From: a virus
DNA length: 45,018 nucleotides
Virus record (IMG/VR): IMGVR_UViG_3300045747_000249
Span: 1-45,018 of that record
Direction: 5' to 3' (one strand)
A program made the translations under genes and the position numbers. Position 1 is the first letter of the stretch; every line of letters starts with the position of its first letter. This document shows positions 1 through 7,568 of this stretch, one piece after another. A model generated the notes under the pieces. The model saw nothing but the letters and a program-made list of their open reading frames with translations. It was not told the DNA's origin and ran no database searches.

Positions 1-477
1 TATACCGCTTTCGGCCTGACAGACTTCGCGAGCTGGAAGGGCGAGAACCACACCTACAAGCCGACTGCGTACCGCGTCGCGGACGCAATTAGCAGCGAGC
101 GCAAGCTGGCCTGGATGACGTACGACAACTTCCGTATGACCTTCCTGACCGGCTCGCAGACGCCAGGCGTTGTGCAGTACTGGTCGATCTCCCCAACCGA
201 TGAGTTCCTGCTGGGCCCAGCCCCGGACAGCGCTCACTTCGTGCGGGCCGACTACGTCAAGGACTACGCCGACCTGGTAGCCGATGCCGATATACCACTC
301 CTGCCGACACGCTTCCACATGATCATCGTGTGGCGTGCGCTCATGGAGTACGGTGGCTTCGATGCAGCCGGCGAAGTGTTCCAACGCGCTGAGAAGAATT
401 ACAACGAGATGTGGACTGCCCTGGTGCAGAGCCAGCTCGAACCCCTGACGATCCAGGCCCGGAGTCTCGGCCGATGA
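1..477 (+). CDS. Head-tail adaptor-like protein, 5' truncated by the window
   Basis: The frame is open from base 1, so the N-terminus lies outside the window and 158 residues remain. The C-terminal half has a helical pattern ending in a WRALMEYGGFDAAGEVFQRA-type segment. From memory this resembles the short adaptor proteins of SU10-like podoviruses, which sit between portal and tail; that family link is inference. Its stop overlaps the start of the next tail gene in an ATGA, so the two are translationally coupled. A position directly before a large tail protein fits a connector role. The missing upstream part should lie next to the major capsid gene, which is not in the window. Confidence 0.6.
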   Translation, partial: YTAFGLTDFASWKGENHTYKPTAYRVADAISSERKLAWMTYDNFRMTFLTGSQTPGVVQYWSISPTDEFLLGPAPDSAHFVRADYVKDYADLVADADIPLLPTRFHMIIVWRALMEYGGFDAAGEVFQRAEKNYNEMWTALVQSQLEPLTIQARSLGR

Positions 478-2507
478 AAATGCCGTCCACCCAGTACGAC
501 ACCTTTCAGATGGCGGGTGGGCTGGACCAGTTGACGCCAACCCTCTCGCTCAAGAGTGGTGCGGCCCGACGCGCTGTTAACTTCGAGTGCAGCATCACCG
601 GTGGCTACACCCGCATCGGAGGCTACGAGCGCTTCGACGGGAGGGCCCGACCCTCGCAGGCCTTTTACGTTATTTTGAATTGCACGCTCGGCGGCTCCAT
701 TGCCGTGGGCGATACCGTGACCGGCGCCACGTCGGGCGCGACTGCAAAGGTGATCGGCCTGGTTGGTGGAGCCGTTGCGGTTACCCGCCAGGTGGGCGTC
801 ATGGTTACCGGCGAAAACCTAACGGTGCTGGGCACTGTCCGCGCCGTGCTGAACTCCATATCCGGAGCCGTAGCCGATGGCCTCCTGGACGCTACCTACC
901 TATCGCTGGCTGCCGGTGAGTACCGGACATCCATCGCAGCCGTGCCGGGCTCCGGCGCTGTGCTTGGCGGCTTCGCATTCAAGGGACTGAACTACGCCTG
1001 GCGTAACAACGCCGGCGCAACCGCGGCCATCCTCCATGTGCAGAGCTCGACGGGCTGGACGGCAGTCGCATTCAGAGAGCTGCTCTCCTTCACGAATGCA
1101 AACACCGGTGTAGGCGAGGGCGACACCATCGCCCAGGGGGCTGTCACGGCCACGGTCGCGCGGGTCATTCTGCGCAGCGGTACTCTGGGCAGTGGAGTAA
1201 ACACCGGCGTCCTGGTACTGACCGGTCGCGCGGGTGGCAACTTCGCTGCTGGCGCGGCCACGACTACAGGCGCTGGGGCCCTGACCCTTTCAGGCGCACA
1301 AGCTGCTCCCGTCCAGGCGCCCGGCGGCAAGTACCGCCACAGCATTGGCAACTTCGGCGCGAGCTCAGCCAACCAGGGCGTGTACGGGTGTGATGGCATC
1401 AACAACGGATTCGAGTTTGACGGCACCGCGCTCATCCCGATCAGCACCGGCATGGTGGTGGACACGCCGAGCTTCGTGGCTGTGCACAAGCAGCACCTCT
1501 TCTTCGCGTTTGACTTCAGCCTGCAGTTCTCCGGCATCGGAGACCCGTTCTCCTGGACGGCCGTTGTTGGCGCCGGAGAGATCGGGCTGCCAGACACACT
1601 CACCAACCTGATGGTGCTGCCTGGTAACGACAGCACTGGTGCGATGCTGGTCACCAGCAAGAACGACATGGTGGTGCTGTACGGAACCAGCGGTGCGGAC
1701 TTCACGCTCACGACTTTCAACTCAGGGGTCGGCGCCCGCGCTGACTCCACGCAGAACTTGGAGCAGGCTTACTTGCTCACCGACTTCGGTGTGACGTCGC
1801 TCACTGCGGCCAAGGAGTTCGGGAACTTCAACCCAGCCACCTTGACGCAGAACCTACGGACCTATGTGTCCGAACGCACACCGTTGATTTCGGCCAGCGG
1901 GGTGCAGCGTTCCAAGGGCCAGTACCGCCTGTTCTTCTCTGACGGCTCGGGCCTGTACACCACGGTGCGCGAAGGCCAGTCCATGGGCTCCATGCCCGTA
2001 GAATTTCCCAACCCGGTGGTCACCACCTGGGAAGGCCTGGACGTCAACGGTAACGCCACCAGCTTCTTCGGTTCCAGCAACGGGATGGTGTACGAGCTCG
2101 ACGCCGGGACCTCCTTCGACGGGGCCGAGATTAACGCCAGCTTCCAGCTCGTATTCAACAGCACGCAGAGTCACCGCTTGCTCAAGCGCTACCGCAAGGC
2201 GAGCCTCGAGCTGGCCGGCTCCTCCTACATCGCCCTCGATGTCGGCTACGACCTGGGCTACAAGTCGCTGGACATCGCACAGTCATCAGCCCAGAGCTAT
2301 GCACAGTTCTTGCGCACCGACTACTGGGACTCGTTCACCTGGGACAGCTTCGTCTGGGACGGCAGTGAGATCATACCGGCCGAGATTTATCTGGACGGGA
2401 CAGCCGAGAACATTTCGTTTCGCATTGCTAGTCTTTCCGCGCTCGTTGCGCCGTTCACTATCAACACGATAACCACGCACTACACACCGCGCCGAGGGCT
2501 TCGATGA
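474..2507 (+). CDS. Large tail structural protein (nozzle or tube candidate)
   Basis: 677 residues from the ATG at 474, which overlaps the previous stop; an in-frame start at 411 would lie inside the adaptor gene and is rejected. The N-terminus (MAGGLDQLTPTLSLKSGAAR) is of a kind seen in podoviral tail proteins that thread DNA. The first half is rich in Gly, Ala, Thr and Val with beta-strand-like repeats, and the second half looks globular. No enzyme motif is visible. Its place between adaptor and tail fibre supports a tail tube or nozzle role, but the exact structural slot is inferred from order alone. Confidence 0.6.
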   Translation: MKMPSTQYDTFQMAGGLDQLTPTLSLKSGAARRAVNFECSITGGYTRIGGYERFDGRARPSQAFYVILNCTLGGSIAVGDTVTGATSGATAKVIGLVGGAVAVTRQVGVMVTGENLTVLGTVRAVLNSISGAVADGLLDATYLSLAAGEYRTSIAAVPGSGAVLGGFAFKGLNYAWRNNAGATAAILHVQSSTGWTAVAFRELLSFTNANTGVGEGDTIAQGAVTATVARVILRSGTLGSGVNTGVLVLTGRAGGNFAAGAATTTGAGALTLSGAQAAPVQAPGGKYRHSIGNFGASSANQGVYGCDGINNGFEFDGTALIPISTGMVVDTPSFVAVHKQHLFFAFDFSLQFSGIGDPFSWTAVVGAGEIGLPDTLTNLMVLPGNDSTGAMLVTSKNDMVVLYGTSGADFTLTTFNSGVGARADSTQNLEQAYLLTDFGVTSLTAAKEFGNFNPATLTQNLRTYVSERTPLISASGVQRSKGQYRLFFSDGSGLYTTVREGQSMGSMPVEFPNPVVTTWEGLDVNGNATSFFGSSNGMVYELDAGTSFDGAEINASFQLVFNSTQSHRLLKRYRKASLELAGSSYIALDVGYDLGYKSLDIAQSSAQSYAQFLRTDYWDSFTWDSFVWDGSEIIPAEIYLDGTAENISFRIASLSALVAPFTINTITTHYTPRRGLR

Positions 2508-3889
2508 GCAACAATTACTTCACCAAATCCGGGAACCCGCAGTCAAATTCTGCAGGCTCTTCGTCTTTAATCCGCGCAGAGTTTGCAGCCGTCGAGGCGA
2601 TGGGCGACAAGCTCGCTCCCCTCACGGGCAATGGCGACAAGGTTGTTGTCATCAACACCCCTGGCACTGGCCAGGACGTAGTGGCGCGTGACGTTCTAGT
2701 GGCTGGTGCCATGCATGCCGCCGCAGCAAAGACGCCACCCGTAGATGCCGACGAATTCGTCGTGGCTGACAGCGCTTCCTCTTTCGCCCTGCGCAAAATA
2801 ACCTGGGCCAATATCAAGGCGGCTCTCGATGCGATCGTATCGGGCGTGGCCAGCGGTGGCACCGGCGCGGGGTCCTTCACATCAGGCGGCCTGCTGCGCG
2901 GCAATGGAACCAGCCCGCTCACTGTCGCTTCGGCCGCTGACATCGTCGCCGCCATCGGCGCCACGGCGGTAGCCAACGCGACGAGTGCAAGCTCGGCCAC
3001 CAACGCAACTAACCTAAACGGCTCGGGCACGATCAGCAGCACGACAACAGCCACCACGCAAACTGCAGGCGACAACTCTACCAAGGTGGCAACCACTGCG
3101 TATGTGGCGGCGGCCGTTGGCGCTATAAGCGCTGGCGCTGCGGTACGCGGAGAACTTAAAAACCTCGCCGCCTCGGCCACCGGTCTATCCGCTAACGTGT
3201 TGGTGTCAGCCGATGAGATCGTAGTGTCCAGCGCAGCCAATGCATACCAGACCCTGCGCTCGGTTTCGCTCACCATTGCTGGCACAACCACTGGGGCTAA
3301 CGCCCTTGACACTGGAACCATCGCGGCCTCTACGTGGTACACCGTCTGGGTGATCTGGAACGGAACCACCACAGCGGGCCTGCTGTCACTTGGAACCTCA
3401 GCGCCAACGTCACTGCCAAGCGGCTACACCCACTACGCTCGCGTCGGCTGGATTCGCACTGATGGCACAGCTAACAAGTTCCCACTCGGATTCAAGCAGT
3501 ACGGGCGCAAGGTTCGTTACTTGATAGCCTCCGGCGGGAATATGACTGGGGCACCCGTCATCGTTGGTGGCGCAGCAGAAGGCAGCACCGCAACTCCTAC
3601 TTGGATTGCGCACTCAATTACGGGGGTCGTACCCACAAGCGCGTCGCTTATCACCGTTCGATTTACAGATCAAGGCGGAAGTTCTCAATCCATCTTGGCA
3701 CCGAATAATTCATACGGTGCGTACAGCAGTACCTCAAACCCACCGTTCATGGTAGCGGGCGTTAATTCAGCCACGCAGATAGCTATTGCAATGATGGGCG
3801 ACATGATGCTGGAAAGCACAAACGTGTATACCGCGCTCGGATCATCTGGAGCGTACCTGCACTGCCTCGGCTGGGAGGACAACCTGTGA
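2504..3889 (+). CDS. Tail fibre protein
   Basis: 461 residues, ATGA-coupled to the tail protein. Roughly residues 165-205 are Ser/Thr/Asn/Ala-rich and include an AGDNSTKVATTAYV segment, a stretch very common in the shafts of phage tail fibres. The region before it has low-complexity Gly/Ala repeats typical of a trimeric shaft. The C-terminal 150 residues are less repetitive and would form the receptor-binding tip. No chaperone or assembly gene follows; the next gene is a small membrane protein. No variable-repeat or reverse transcriptase signature for receptor diversification was seen. Confidence 0.8.
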   Translation: MSNNYFTKSGNPQSNSAGSSSLIRAEFAAVEAMGDKLAPLTGNGDKVVVINTPGTGQDVVARDVLVAGAMHAAAAKTPPVDADEFVVADSASSFALRKITWANIKAALDAIVSGVASGGTGAGSFTSGGLLRGNGTSPLTVASAADIVAAIGATAVANATSASSATNATNLNGSGTISSTTTATTQTAGDNSTKVATTAYVAAAVGAISAGAAVRGELKNLAASATGLSANVLVSADEIVVSSAANAYQTLRSVSLTIAGTTTGANALDTGTIAASTWYTVWVIWNGTTTAGLLSLGTSAPTSLPSGYTHYARVGWIRTDGTANKFPLGFKQYGRKVRYLIASGGNMTGAPVIVGGAAEGSTATPTWIAHSITGVVPTSASLITVRFTDQGGSSQSILAPNNSYGAYSSTSNPPFMVAGVNSATQIAIAMMGDMMLESTNVYTALGSSGAYLHCLGWEDNL

Positions 3890-4278
3890 CGCGCCAGCTC
3901 CAACGCCTGTTTACTGCAGACGTATTTGCGCTGCGCGTTCTCTTGGCGGTCTGCTCGTTCCTGTTCGCCTTCGGCCTATGGTTCGCTGACTCCAGCGGCG
4001 GGGCCTACAACTCCATGTTGCGTCACGCCCCGGCGTTTATATGGGGCTGCGCCTTCTTTGCCTACGGCTCGTTCGCCGTCGCAATGTCGGTGCGCCCCTA
4101 CAGAAAGCTGGTTGCTTACGTTGTCTCCATCACAGGCATCTACCTGTGGCTATTCACGCTGCTGAGTTTTGCCGATAACCCGAACCGTCCAATGGGCAGT
4201 GGAGACATGATACTTTTCGCGCTAGTCTTCATTGAGGTCTGGGTTGGTGCAGCAAACATATCTGGAGCAAGTGAATGA
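3886..4278 (+). CDS. Small multi-pass membrane protein
   Basis: 130 residues starting at a GTG that overlaps the previous stop (GTGA). About four hydrophobic segments are visible, roughly at residues 10-27, 43-62, 68-92 and 103-122, with few charged residues between them. It lies between the tail fibre and lysis genes, so it may take part in lysis (holin or antiholin) or superinfection immunity, but nothing in the sequence decides this. The next gene overlaps its stop by four bases. Confidence 0.6.
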   Translation: MTRQLQRLFTADVFALRVLLAVCSFLFAFGLWFADSSGGAYNSMLRHAPAFIWGCAFFAYGSFAVAMSVRPYRKLVAYVVSITGIYLWLFTLLSFADNPNRPMGSGDMILFALVFIEVWVGAANISGASE

Positions 4279-4712
4279 TTCCACCGAGCCAATGGGATGT
4301 TTCCGAGCAGGTTCTTGGTGGCACTGGCGTACTCGCTGGGCTGGCCTACAGCATCACAAAGATGATGACCTTCTGGCGTAACGAGGCCAACAACCAAGCC
4401 AGCGCCAGCGCAACCAACGCGCAGTTCACCACACTGCAAAACCAAATCGAAGCACAAGACAAACGCATCGCAGCGCAGGACGCAAAGATCGCCATGCTGC
4501 TGGTCGAAATGCAGCGCCAAGATGGTGTGATCCACAAGCAGCAGACCAAGTTGACCCGCACTGAAATGCTGGTGCGCCAGCTAGTGGGCTGGTCAAGGAA
4601 TAAGGGCGATGACATCCCCGAGTACATCCAATCAGAACTTGATGACCTCATCAAGCCAGAGGAAGACCGTAGCCCCAACGCAAAGACACGGAGTACAGAC
4701 AATGGAAATTGA
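4275..4712 (+). CDS. Coiled-coil protein with N-terminal hydrophobic segment
   Basis: 145 residues, ATGA-coupled to the membrane protein upstream. Residues 14-30 are moderately hydrophobic (LGGTGVLAGLAYSITKMM) and could insert in a membrane. Residues 40-100 are rich in Gln, Ala, Lys and Glu with heptad-like spacing and predict a long coiled coil. The C-terminus is acidic and polar. I do not recognise the family. Its place in the lysis block allows a role as a membrane-anchored lysis accessory factor. The stop lies 11 bases inside the next gene. Confidence 0.6.
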   Translation: MIPPSQWDVSEQVLGGTGVLAGLAYSITKMMTFWRNEANNQASASATNAQFTTLQNQIEAQDKRIAAQDAKIAMLLVEMQRQDGVIHKQQTKLTRTEMLVRQLVGWSRNKGDDIPEYIQSELDDLIKPEEDRSPNAKTRSTDNGN

Positions 4713-5106
4713 AGTCCGCCGTCCGCTGACATGCGGCCCGAGTTGCACCATCGGTGAGATGTTCATCGACGGTGAGCGTAAGTGCTACACGCTGGAAGAC
4801 GTAGTGCGTCCAGATGGAGTAAAGGTATATGGAGAAACTGCCATTCCTGCTGGGCGGTATCGCGTTGTCGTTACTTTTAGTAATCGCTTTCAGCGCGATA
4901 TGCCTTTACTTGTGGATGTACCTGACTTTGAGGGCATCCGAATCCATCCGGGTAACACCGCCGTCGATACGCATGGATGCATTCTTGTCGGAATGGGCAG
5001 AAGCGGAGAGTCCATCCTCAACAGCCGAGTTGCATACGCGACTGTTTACGCCGACATTGGGGATGCCATCCAGCGCGGTGAAGAAGTCTGGTGCGAGGTG
5101 AAGTGA
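4702..5106 (+). CDS. DUF5675 family protein, possible lysis enzyme
   Basis: 134 residues from the ATG at 4702, the first start giving the conserved N-terminus; an upstream in-frame start at 4609 is deep inside the previous gene. The order R-R-P-L-T, then Y-T-L-E-D near residue 30, then I-P-A-G-R-Y-R-V and I-H-P-G-N, and finally T-H-G-C-I-L-V-G matches DUF5675. The conserved His and Cys of the last motif recall cysteine-based cell-wall enzymes, but activity of this family is not something I can assert. No other endolysin candidate is visible between the tail genes and the spanins, so this protein may fill that slot. Confidence 0.7.
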   Translation: MEIEVRRPLTCGPSCTIGEMFIDGERKCYTLEDVVRPDGVKVYGETAIPAGRYRVVVTFSNRFQRDMPLLVDVPDFEGIRIHPGNTAVDTHGCILVGMGRSGESILNSRVAYATVYADIGDAIQRGEEVWCEVK

Positions 5107-5498
5107 TGAAAGCCAAGGCATACCTAATTTGCATCTGCCTGATCGTCTGGGGGATGGTATTCATTGACCGCGCCCACTCGCAGGCCCTCGACCCACTGAA
5201 GGATATTCGCTATGCAGGCCAAGTCAATCGCGGACCTACAGGAGCTACGGCTCGCAGTACAAGAACTATCGCTGCGTTCAAATCGCAGTGGGCTTGCCCC
5301 GCTACCGGAAAGCACGCAGGGGCCTGCCCCGGCTGGGCTATCGACCATGTTGTCCCCCTTGACTGCGGCGGTGTCGATGCTGTCTGGAATATGCAGTGGC
5401 TCCCTGACCAGATCAAGTCTGCCGCAGGACCCTTCAACAAGGACCACTTCGAGCGCCGCGTCTATGGCGGGAACAAACTCAGCGTCGGTTGCCCATGA
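5106..5498 (+). CDS. Exported HNH-like endonuclease in the lysis block
   Basis: 130 residues; the ATG at 5106 overlaps the previous stop (TGATG). Residues 1-25 form a signal peptide: a positive start, a hydrophobic core around residues 6-18, then A-H-S-Q-A as a likely cleavage site. The mature part has paired cysteines (C-P-A-T-G-K, then A-C-P-G-W), the HNH core A-I-D-H-V-V-P-L-D-C-G-G, a later N-M-Q-W-L, and a D-H-F-E-R helix. These are the parts of an HNH fold with structural metal or disulfide cysteines. A nuclease directed out of the cytoplasm next to lysis genes is unusual. Confidence 0.7.
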   Translation: MKAKAYLICICLIVWGMVFIDRAHSQALDPLKDIRYAGQVNRGPTGATARSTRTIAAFKSQWACPATGKHAGACPGWAIDHVVPLDCGGVDAVWNMQWLPDQIKSAAGPFNKDHFERRVYGGNKLSVGCP

Positions 5499-5704
5499 GC
5501 CGGATCAGCTATGACCTCAACAAGCCTGAGTTCTCCGAGGAAGTGCGCACAGCACTGCGCAACATGATCGACAAGCACGAGCAGTACGAACGCCAAGGCC
5601 GGATGCACGAAGCCAATGCCATGGCCAAGGCCTTCCGCATCGCCAAGCGTGCGTACCTGCCCGACTTTGAAGACACGGAACCAACAGGATGGGGGTCACT
5701 ATGA
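5495..5704 (+). CDS. Small hypothetical protein
   Basis: 69 residues from the ATG at 5495, which overlaps the previous stop; a TTG two codons earlier is also possible. The product is soluble, helical and charged, with a basic C-terminal half (K-A-F-R-I-A-K-R-A-Y) and an acidic tail. No family is recognised. It sits between the exported HNH gene and a holin-like gene and is coupled to both by ATGA overlaps, so it is expressed with the lysis genes. Confidence 0.55.
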   Translation: MSRISYDLNKPEFSEEVRTALRNMIDKHEQYERQGRMHEANAMAKAFRIAKRAYLPDFEDTEPTGWGSL

Positions 5705-5922
5705 ATCTAAATCAGTACGGTGGGCGCAAGTTCATCGCCGCAATCGGCGCGGGGTTTGTCACCGCATTCCTATGTTGGTTCGGTAAGGTGACCGACTCGG
5801 TGTACGCCACCGTAGTCATCGCCACAGTCGGCGCTTTCATCGCAGGAAACACCATAGACACCCACCTCAACACACGCAAACCGGGAGACAAAGATGCTGG
5901 CACTGATCGACCTAATTCCTAA
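5701..5922 (+). CDS. Holin-like membrane protein
   Basis: 73 residues starting at the ATG at 5701 that overlaps the previous stop; the ATG at 5689 is an alternative. Two hydrophobic segments (about residues 9-24 and 31-48) are separated by a short charged turn, and the tail is polar and charged, the topology of a class II holin. The start (NLNQYGGRKFIAAIGAG) resembles annotated phage holins. It is followed immediately by Rz and Rz1, the expected order of a Gram-negative phage lysis cassette. A membrane role is clear; holin function is inferred. Confidence 0.65.
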   Translation: MNLNQYGGRKFIAAIGAGFVTAFLCWFGKVTDSVYATVVIATVGAFIAGNTIDTHLNTRKPGDKDAGTDRPNS

Positions 5923-6379
5923 GTGGGTATGGCTGGCGTTGGTCGCCGCCCTATCCGCTACATCCTGCAAGCTCAAACTTGAAAACGGTTCCCTCTCACT
6001 GGAGATTGAAAAACATGCAACACACATCGCCCAACTCGAGACCCGAATGGCTGAAGCCAATGCCGATGCTGCCCAGCAAGCTGCCGACAACCAAGCTCGC
6101 GCTAGGGCGGTGGAGCAGCAAGCTTCTGCTCGGGCGTCTGCTAATCGTGTCGCTGCTGCTAGTGCTGCTAGTGAGCTTGAGCGGCTGCGCGTTGCTCTGT
6201 CCGGCTACACCCGGCCCCGACTTACATCGAGCGCAGCTACCCTTGCCCCCGGCCTTGACTACGCCGATCCCCTCCCAGAGTTATTCCTCGACTGCAGCCG
6301 ACGATATATCGACGTGGCGAGCAAAGCTGACGGCCACGCCCTCGACGCCCAAACCCTGATGGGCGCCTGGCCTAAGTAA
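5894..6379 (+). CDS. Rz: Rz-like inner-membrane spanin
   Basis: 161 residues with a G-G-G-A-G-A ribosome-binding site just before the ATG and a 29-base overlap with the holin-like gene. An N-terminal anchor (about residues 10-24) is followed by a long Ala/Gln/Glu/Arg-rich coiled coil (about 30-105) and a conserved-looking end containing L-F-L-D-C-S-R-R-Y. This is the plan of an i-spanin that links the inner membrane to the outer-membrane partner to fuse the membranes at the last step of lysis. The partner Rz1 is encoded inside it in another frame, as in lambda. Confidence 0.8.
   Translation: MLALIDLIPKWVWLALVAALSATSCKLKLENGSLSLEIEKHATHIAQLETRMAEANADAAQQAADNQARARAVEQQASARASANRVAAASAASELERLRVALSGYTRPRLTSSAATLAPGLDYADPLPELFLDCSRRYIDVASKADGHALDAQTLMGAWPK
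6066..6359 (+). CDS. Rz1: Rz1-like outer-membrane spanin lipoprotein, embedded in Rz
   Basis: 97 residues, wholly inside Rz in the +1 frame. The chosen ATG at 6066 gives a basic N-region (K-L-P-T-T-K-L-A-L-G-R), a strongly hydrophobic core of Leu and Val, and the lipobox L-S-G-C; the cysteine would be lipidated. The mature part is proline-rich (L-P-L-P-P-A-L), as in known o-spanins. Starts at 6060 or further upstream at 5979 are possible and would only lengthen the signal region. Embedding, lipobox and proline content together make the call strong. Confidence 0.8.
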   Translation: MLPSKLPTTKLALGRWSSKLLLGRLLIVSLLLVLLVSLSGCALLCPATPGPDLHRAQLPLPPALTTPIPSQSYSSTAADDISTWRAKLTATPSTPKP

Positions 6380-6417
6380 TTCGCAGTTGTCTCCCCTGCC
6401 CGGGTAACCGGGACTTA

Positions 6418-6449
6418 GCCCCTGGGCCTCACGGCCTGGGGGCCTTTTT
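6418..6449 (+). terminator. Rho-independent terminator after the lysis genes
   Basis: An 11-base-pair stem (6418-6428 with 6433-6443, two G-T pairs) with a TCAC loop is followed by a run of Ts to 6449. It would end rightward late transcription after Rz/Rz1. Its T-run just touches the last codon of the convergent integrase gene. Confidence 0.85.
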
Positions 6450-7440
6450 ATATGGAGCGCGCAATGTCGCCCAGGGTGGGGCGGTAGTAGGTATTCATCA
6501 GCAGGGACAGGTCCTTGTGTCGGCTCACCTTGGCCAGGTCCATGACGGCCAGCTTCTTGCTCATGTGGGTCAGGGCAGTGGCGCGGGTGTCGTGGAATGT
6601 GAGGCCCTCGATGAGGAGCTCCTTGCACAGTTTGCTGAACAACACGCTGGCCTCGTTGGCTTCGACCGTAAACGGCGCCCGGCGCAGCAGCTTGTCGGCC
6701 TTGCGTCCTATCGGCACCCTGGCTACGAGGTCGGTCTTGCGGGCACCAGCCACGTCGTTCAGGGTGACGATACGATCGTAGGGGCTATAGCGCTGGGGCG
6801 CTGCCAGCACCTCGCCCAGGCGCATGCCCGTGCGCAGGGCGATATGGAATGCCGCCTGCATCTCAGCGGTCTTGCCGACCCGCTTGGCCCGCAGCACCCG
6901 CTTGATCTCGCGCCAGCCCCAGACCGCCTGGCGTGGTTGGTTTTCGGCTGGCAACTTGACGCCCTCGAAGGGTAGGTGGTCGGTCCACTTCCATTCGTGC
7001 TTGGCCACGCGGAACAGGTTGCGCAGGATATTGGACTCGCGCACCACGGTCGATCCGCTCACCGGGGGCTGGGCCTTGATGCCCTTGGCTGGGTCAGCCT
7101 TGATGCCGGCCAGGCGCTCGTCGCGCCAGGCTGCGACCTGGGGCGTATCGATCTCGACGAGCAGGGTGTCGCTGCCGAAGTGGGCCCGGGCGGCCTCCAG
7201 GCGCCGGCGCTCCCAGACAGCCCCGTCTTTCTTGGAGCTCACCTCGGCCAGGTATTTGTCCACGGCGTCGCCAAAGGTATAGCCGCCGCCGGCCCGGTCG
7301 CGCTTAGCCTTGGCCTCGATAAGCAGGGCCCAGGCCTGGGCTTCACGCTTGGTGTCGAACACCTTGCTGGTGCGGGTTCCGTTGCGGTTTACCTGGGCGA
7401 TCCAGCGGCCGGATGTTTTGATCTTGTCTACGTATGCCAT
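6448..7440 (-). CDS. int: Tyrosine recombinase, phage integrase
   Basis: 330 residues from the ATG at 7440, which has GGAGAG a suitable distance upstream; a GTG at 7446 is too close to that site. The N-terminal 60 residues (residues around G-R-W-I-A-Q-V-N-R-N-G) form a small arm-binding domain, then a core-binding helical domain, then the catalytic domain. Catalytic residues are Arg207 (T-G-M-R-L-G-E), His283 and Arg286 (H-D-T-R), His308 (S-R-H-K) and Tyr318 or Tyr319 (N-T-Y-Y-R-P). It would catalyse recombination between attP, just upstream, and a bacterial tRNA gene. It is the last gene of the leftward operon. Confidence 0.95.
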   Translation of the reverse strand: MAYVDKIKTSGRWIAQVNRNGTRTSKVFDTKREAQAWALLIEAKAKRDRAGGGYTFGDAVDKYLAEVSSKKDGAVWERRRLEAARAHFGSDTLLVEIDTPQVAAWRDERLAGIKADPAKGIKAQPPVSGSTVVRESNILRNLFRVAKHEWKWTDHLPFEGVKLPAENQPRQAVWGWREIKRVLRAKRVGKTAEMQAAFHIALRTGMRLGEVLAAPQRYSPYDRIVTLNDVAGARKTDLVARVPIGRKADKLLRRAPFTVEANEASVLFSKLCKELLIEGLTFHDTRATALTHMSKKLAVMDLAKVSRHKDLSLLMNTYYRPTLGDIARSI

Positions 7441-7483
7441 TTGCACTCTCCATTTGCATTCTATTTGCGGAGGTACTGGAAAC

Positions 7484-7508
7484 TAAAAAGCCTCCAGAGG
7501 GGAGGCTT
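7484..7508 (-). terminator. Rho-independent terminator between attP core and int
   Basis: On the - strand an eight-pair stem (7501-7508 with 7488-7495, loop of five) is followed by a run of Ts ending near 7485. It lies downstream of the tRNA-like core in the same direction, so after integration it could terminate the restored tRNA transcript. It also separates the excisionase-like gene from int. Confidence 0.75.
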
Positions 7509-7549
7509 GTAGTGTATCTGTAGCATCTTTCCCCTGTAAAGGGGTTTAG

Positions 7550-7568
7550 TGGTGCCCGGGGCCGGAAC
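7550..7568 (-). other. attP core: tRNA 3'-end identity segment
   Basis: On the + strand the bases are tggtgcccggggccggaac. Read on the - strand this is the 3' part of a tRNA gene: the 3' side of a T-stem (CCGGC), a seven-base acceptor strand (CCCGGGC), discriminator A and CCA. Phage integration into a tRNA 3' end restores the gene from the phage copy. An acceptor beginning GCCCGGG would fit a leucine tRNA in beta-proteobacteria, but that identity is a guess. The rest of a tRNA is absent. Confidence 0.65.

Noticed and set aside
2504-3889. A diversity-generating retroelement linked to the tail fibre
   Set aside because: No reverse transcriptase and no near-identical template/variable repeat pair was found.
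5212-5514. A 100-codon + frame over the exported HNH gene
   Set aside because: It is an out-of-frame copy of a gene with clear signal peptide and HNH motifs; its Ser/Pro-rich end is shadow-like.
7550-7568. A tRNA gene on the - strand
   Set aside because: Only the acceptor 3' strand, CCA and half a T-arm are present; no D-arm or anticodon arm precedes them. It is an attachment core, not a gene.
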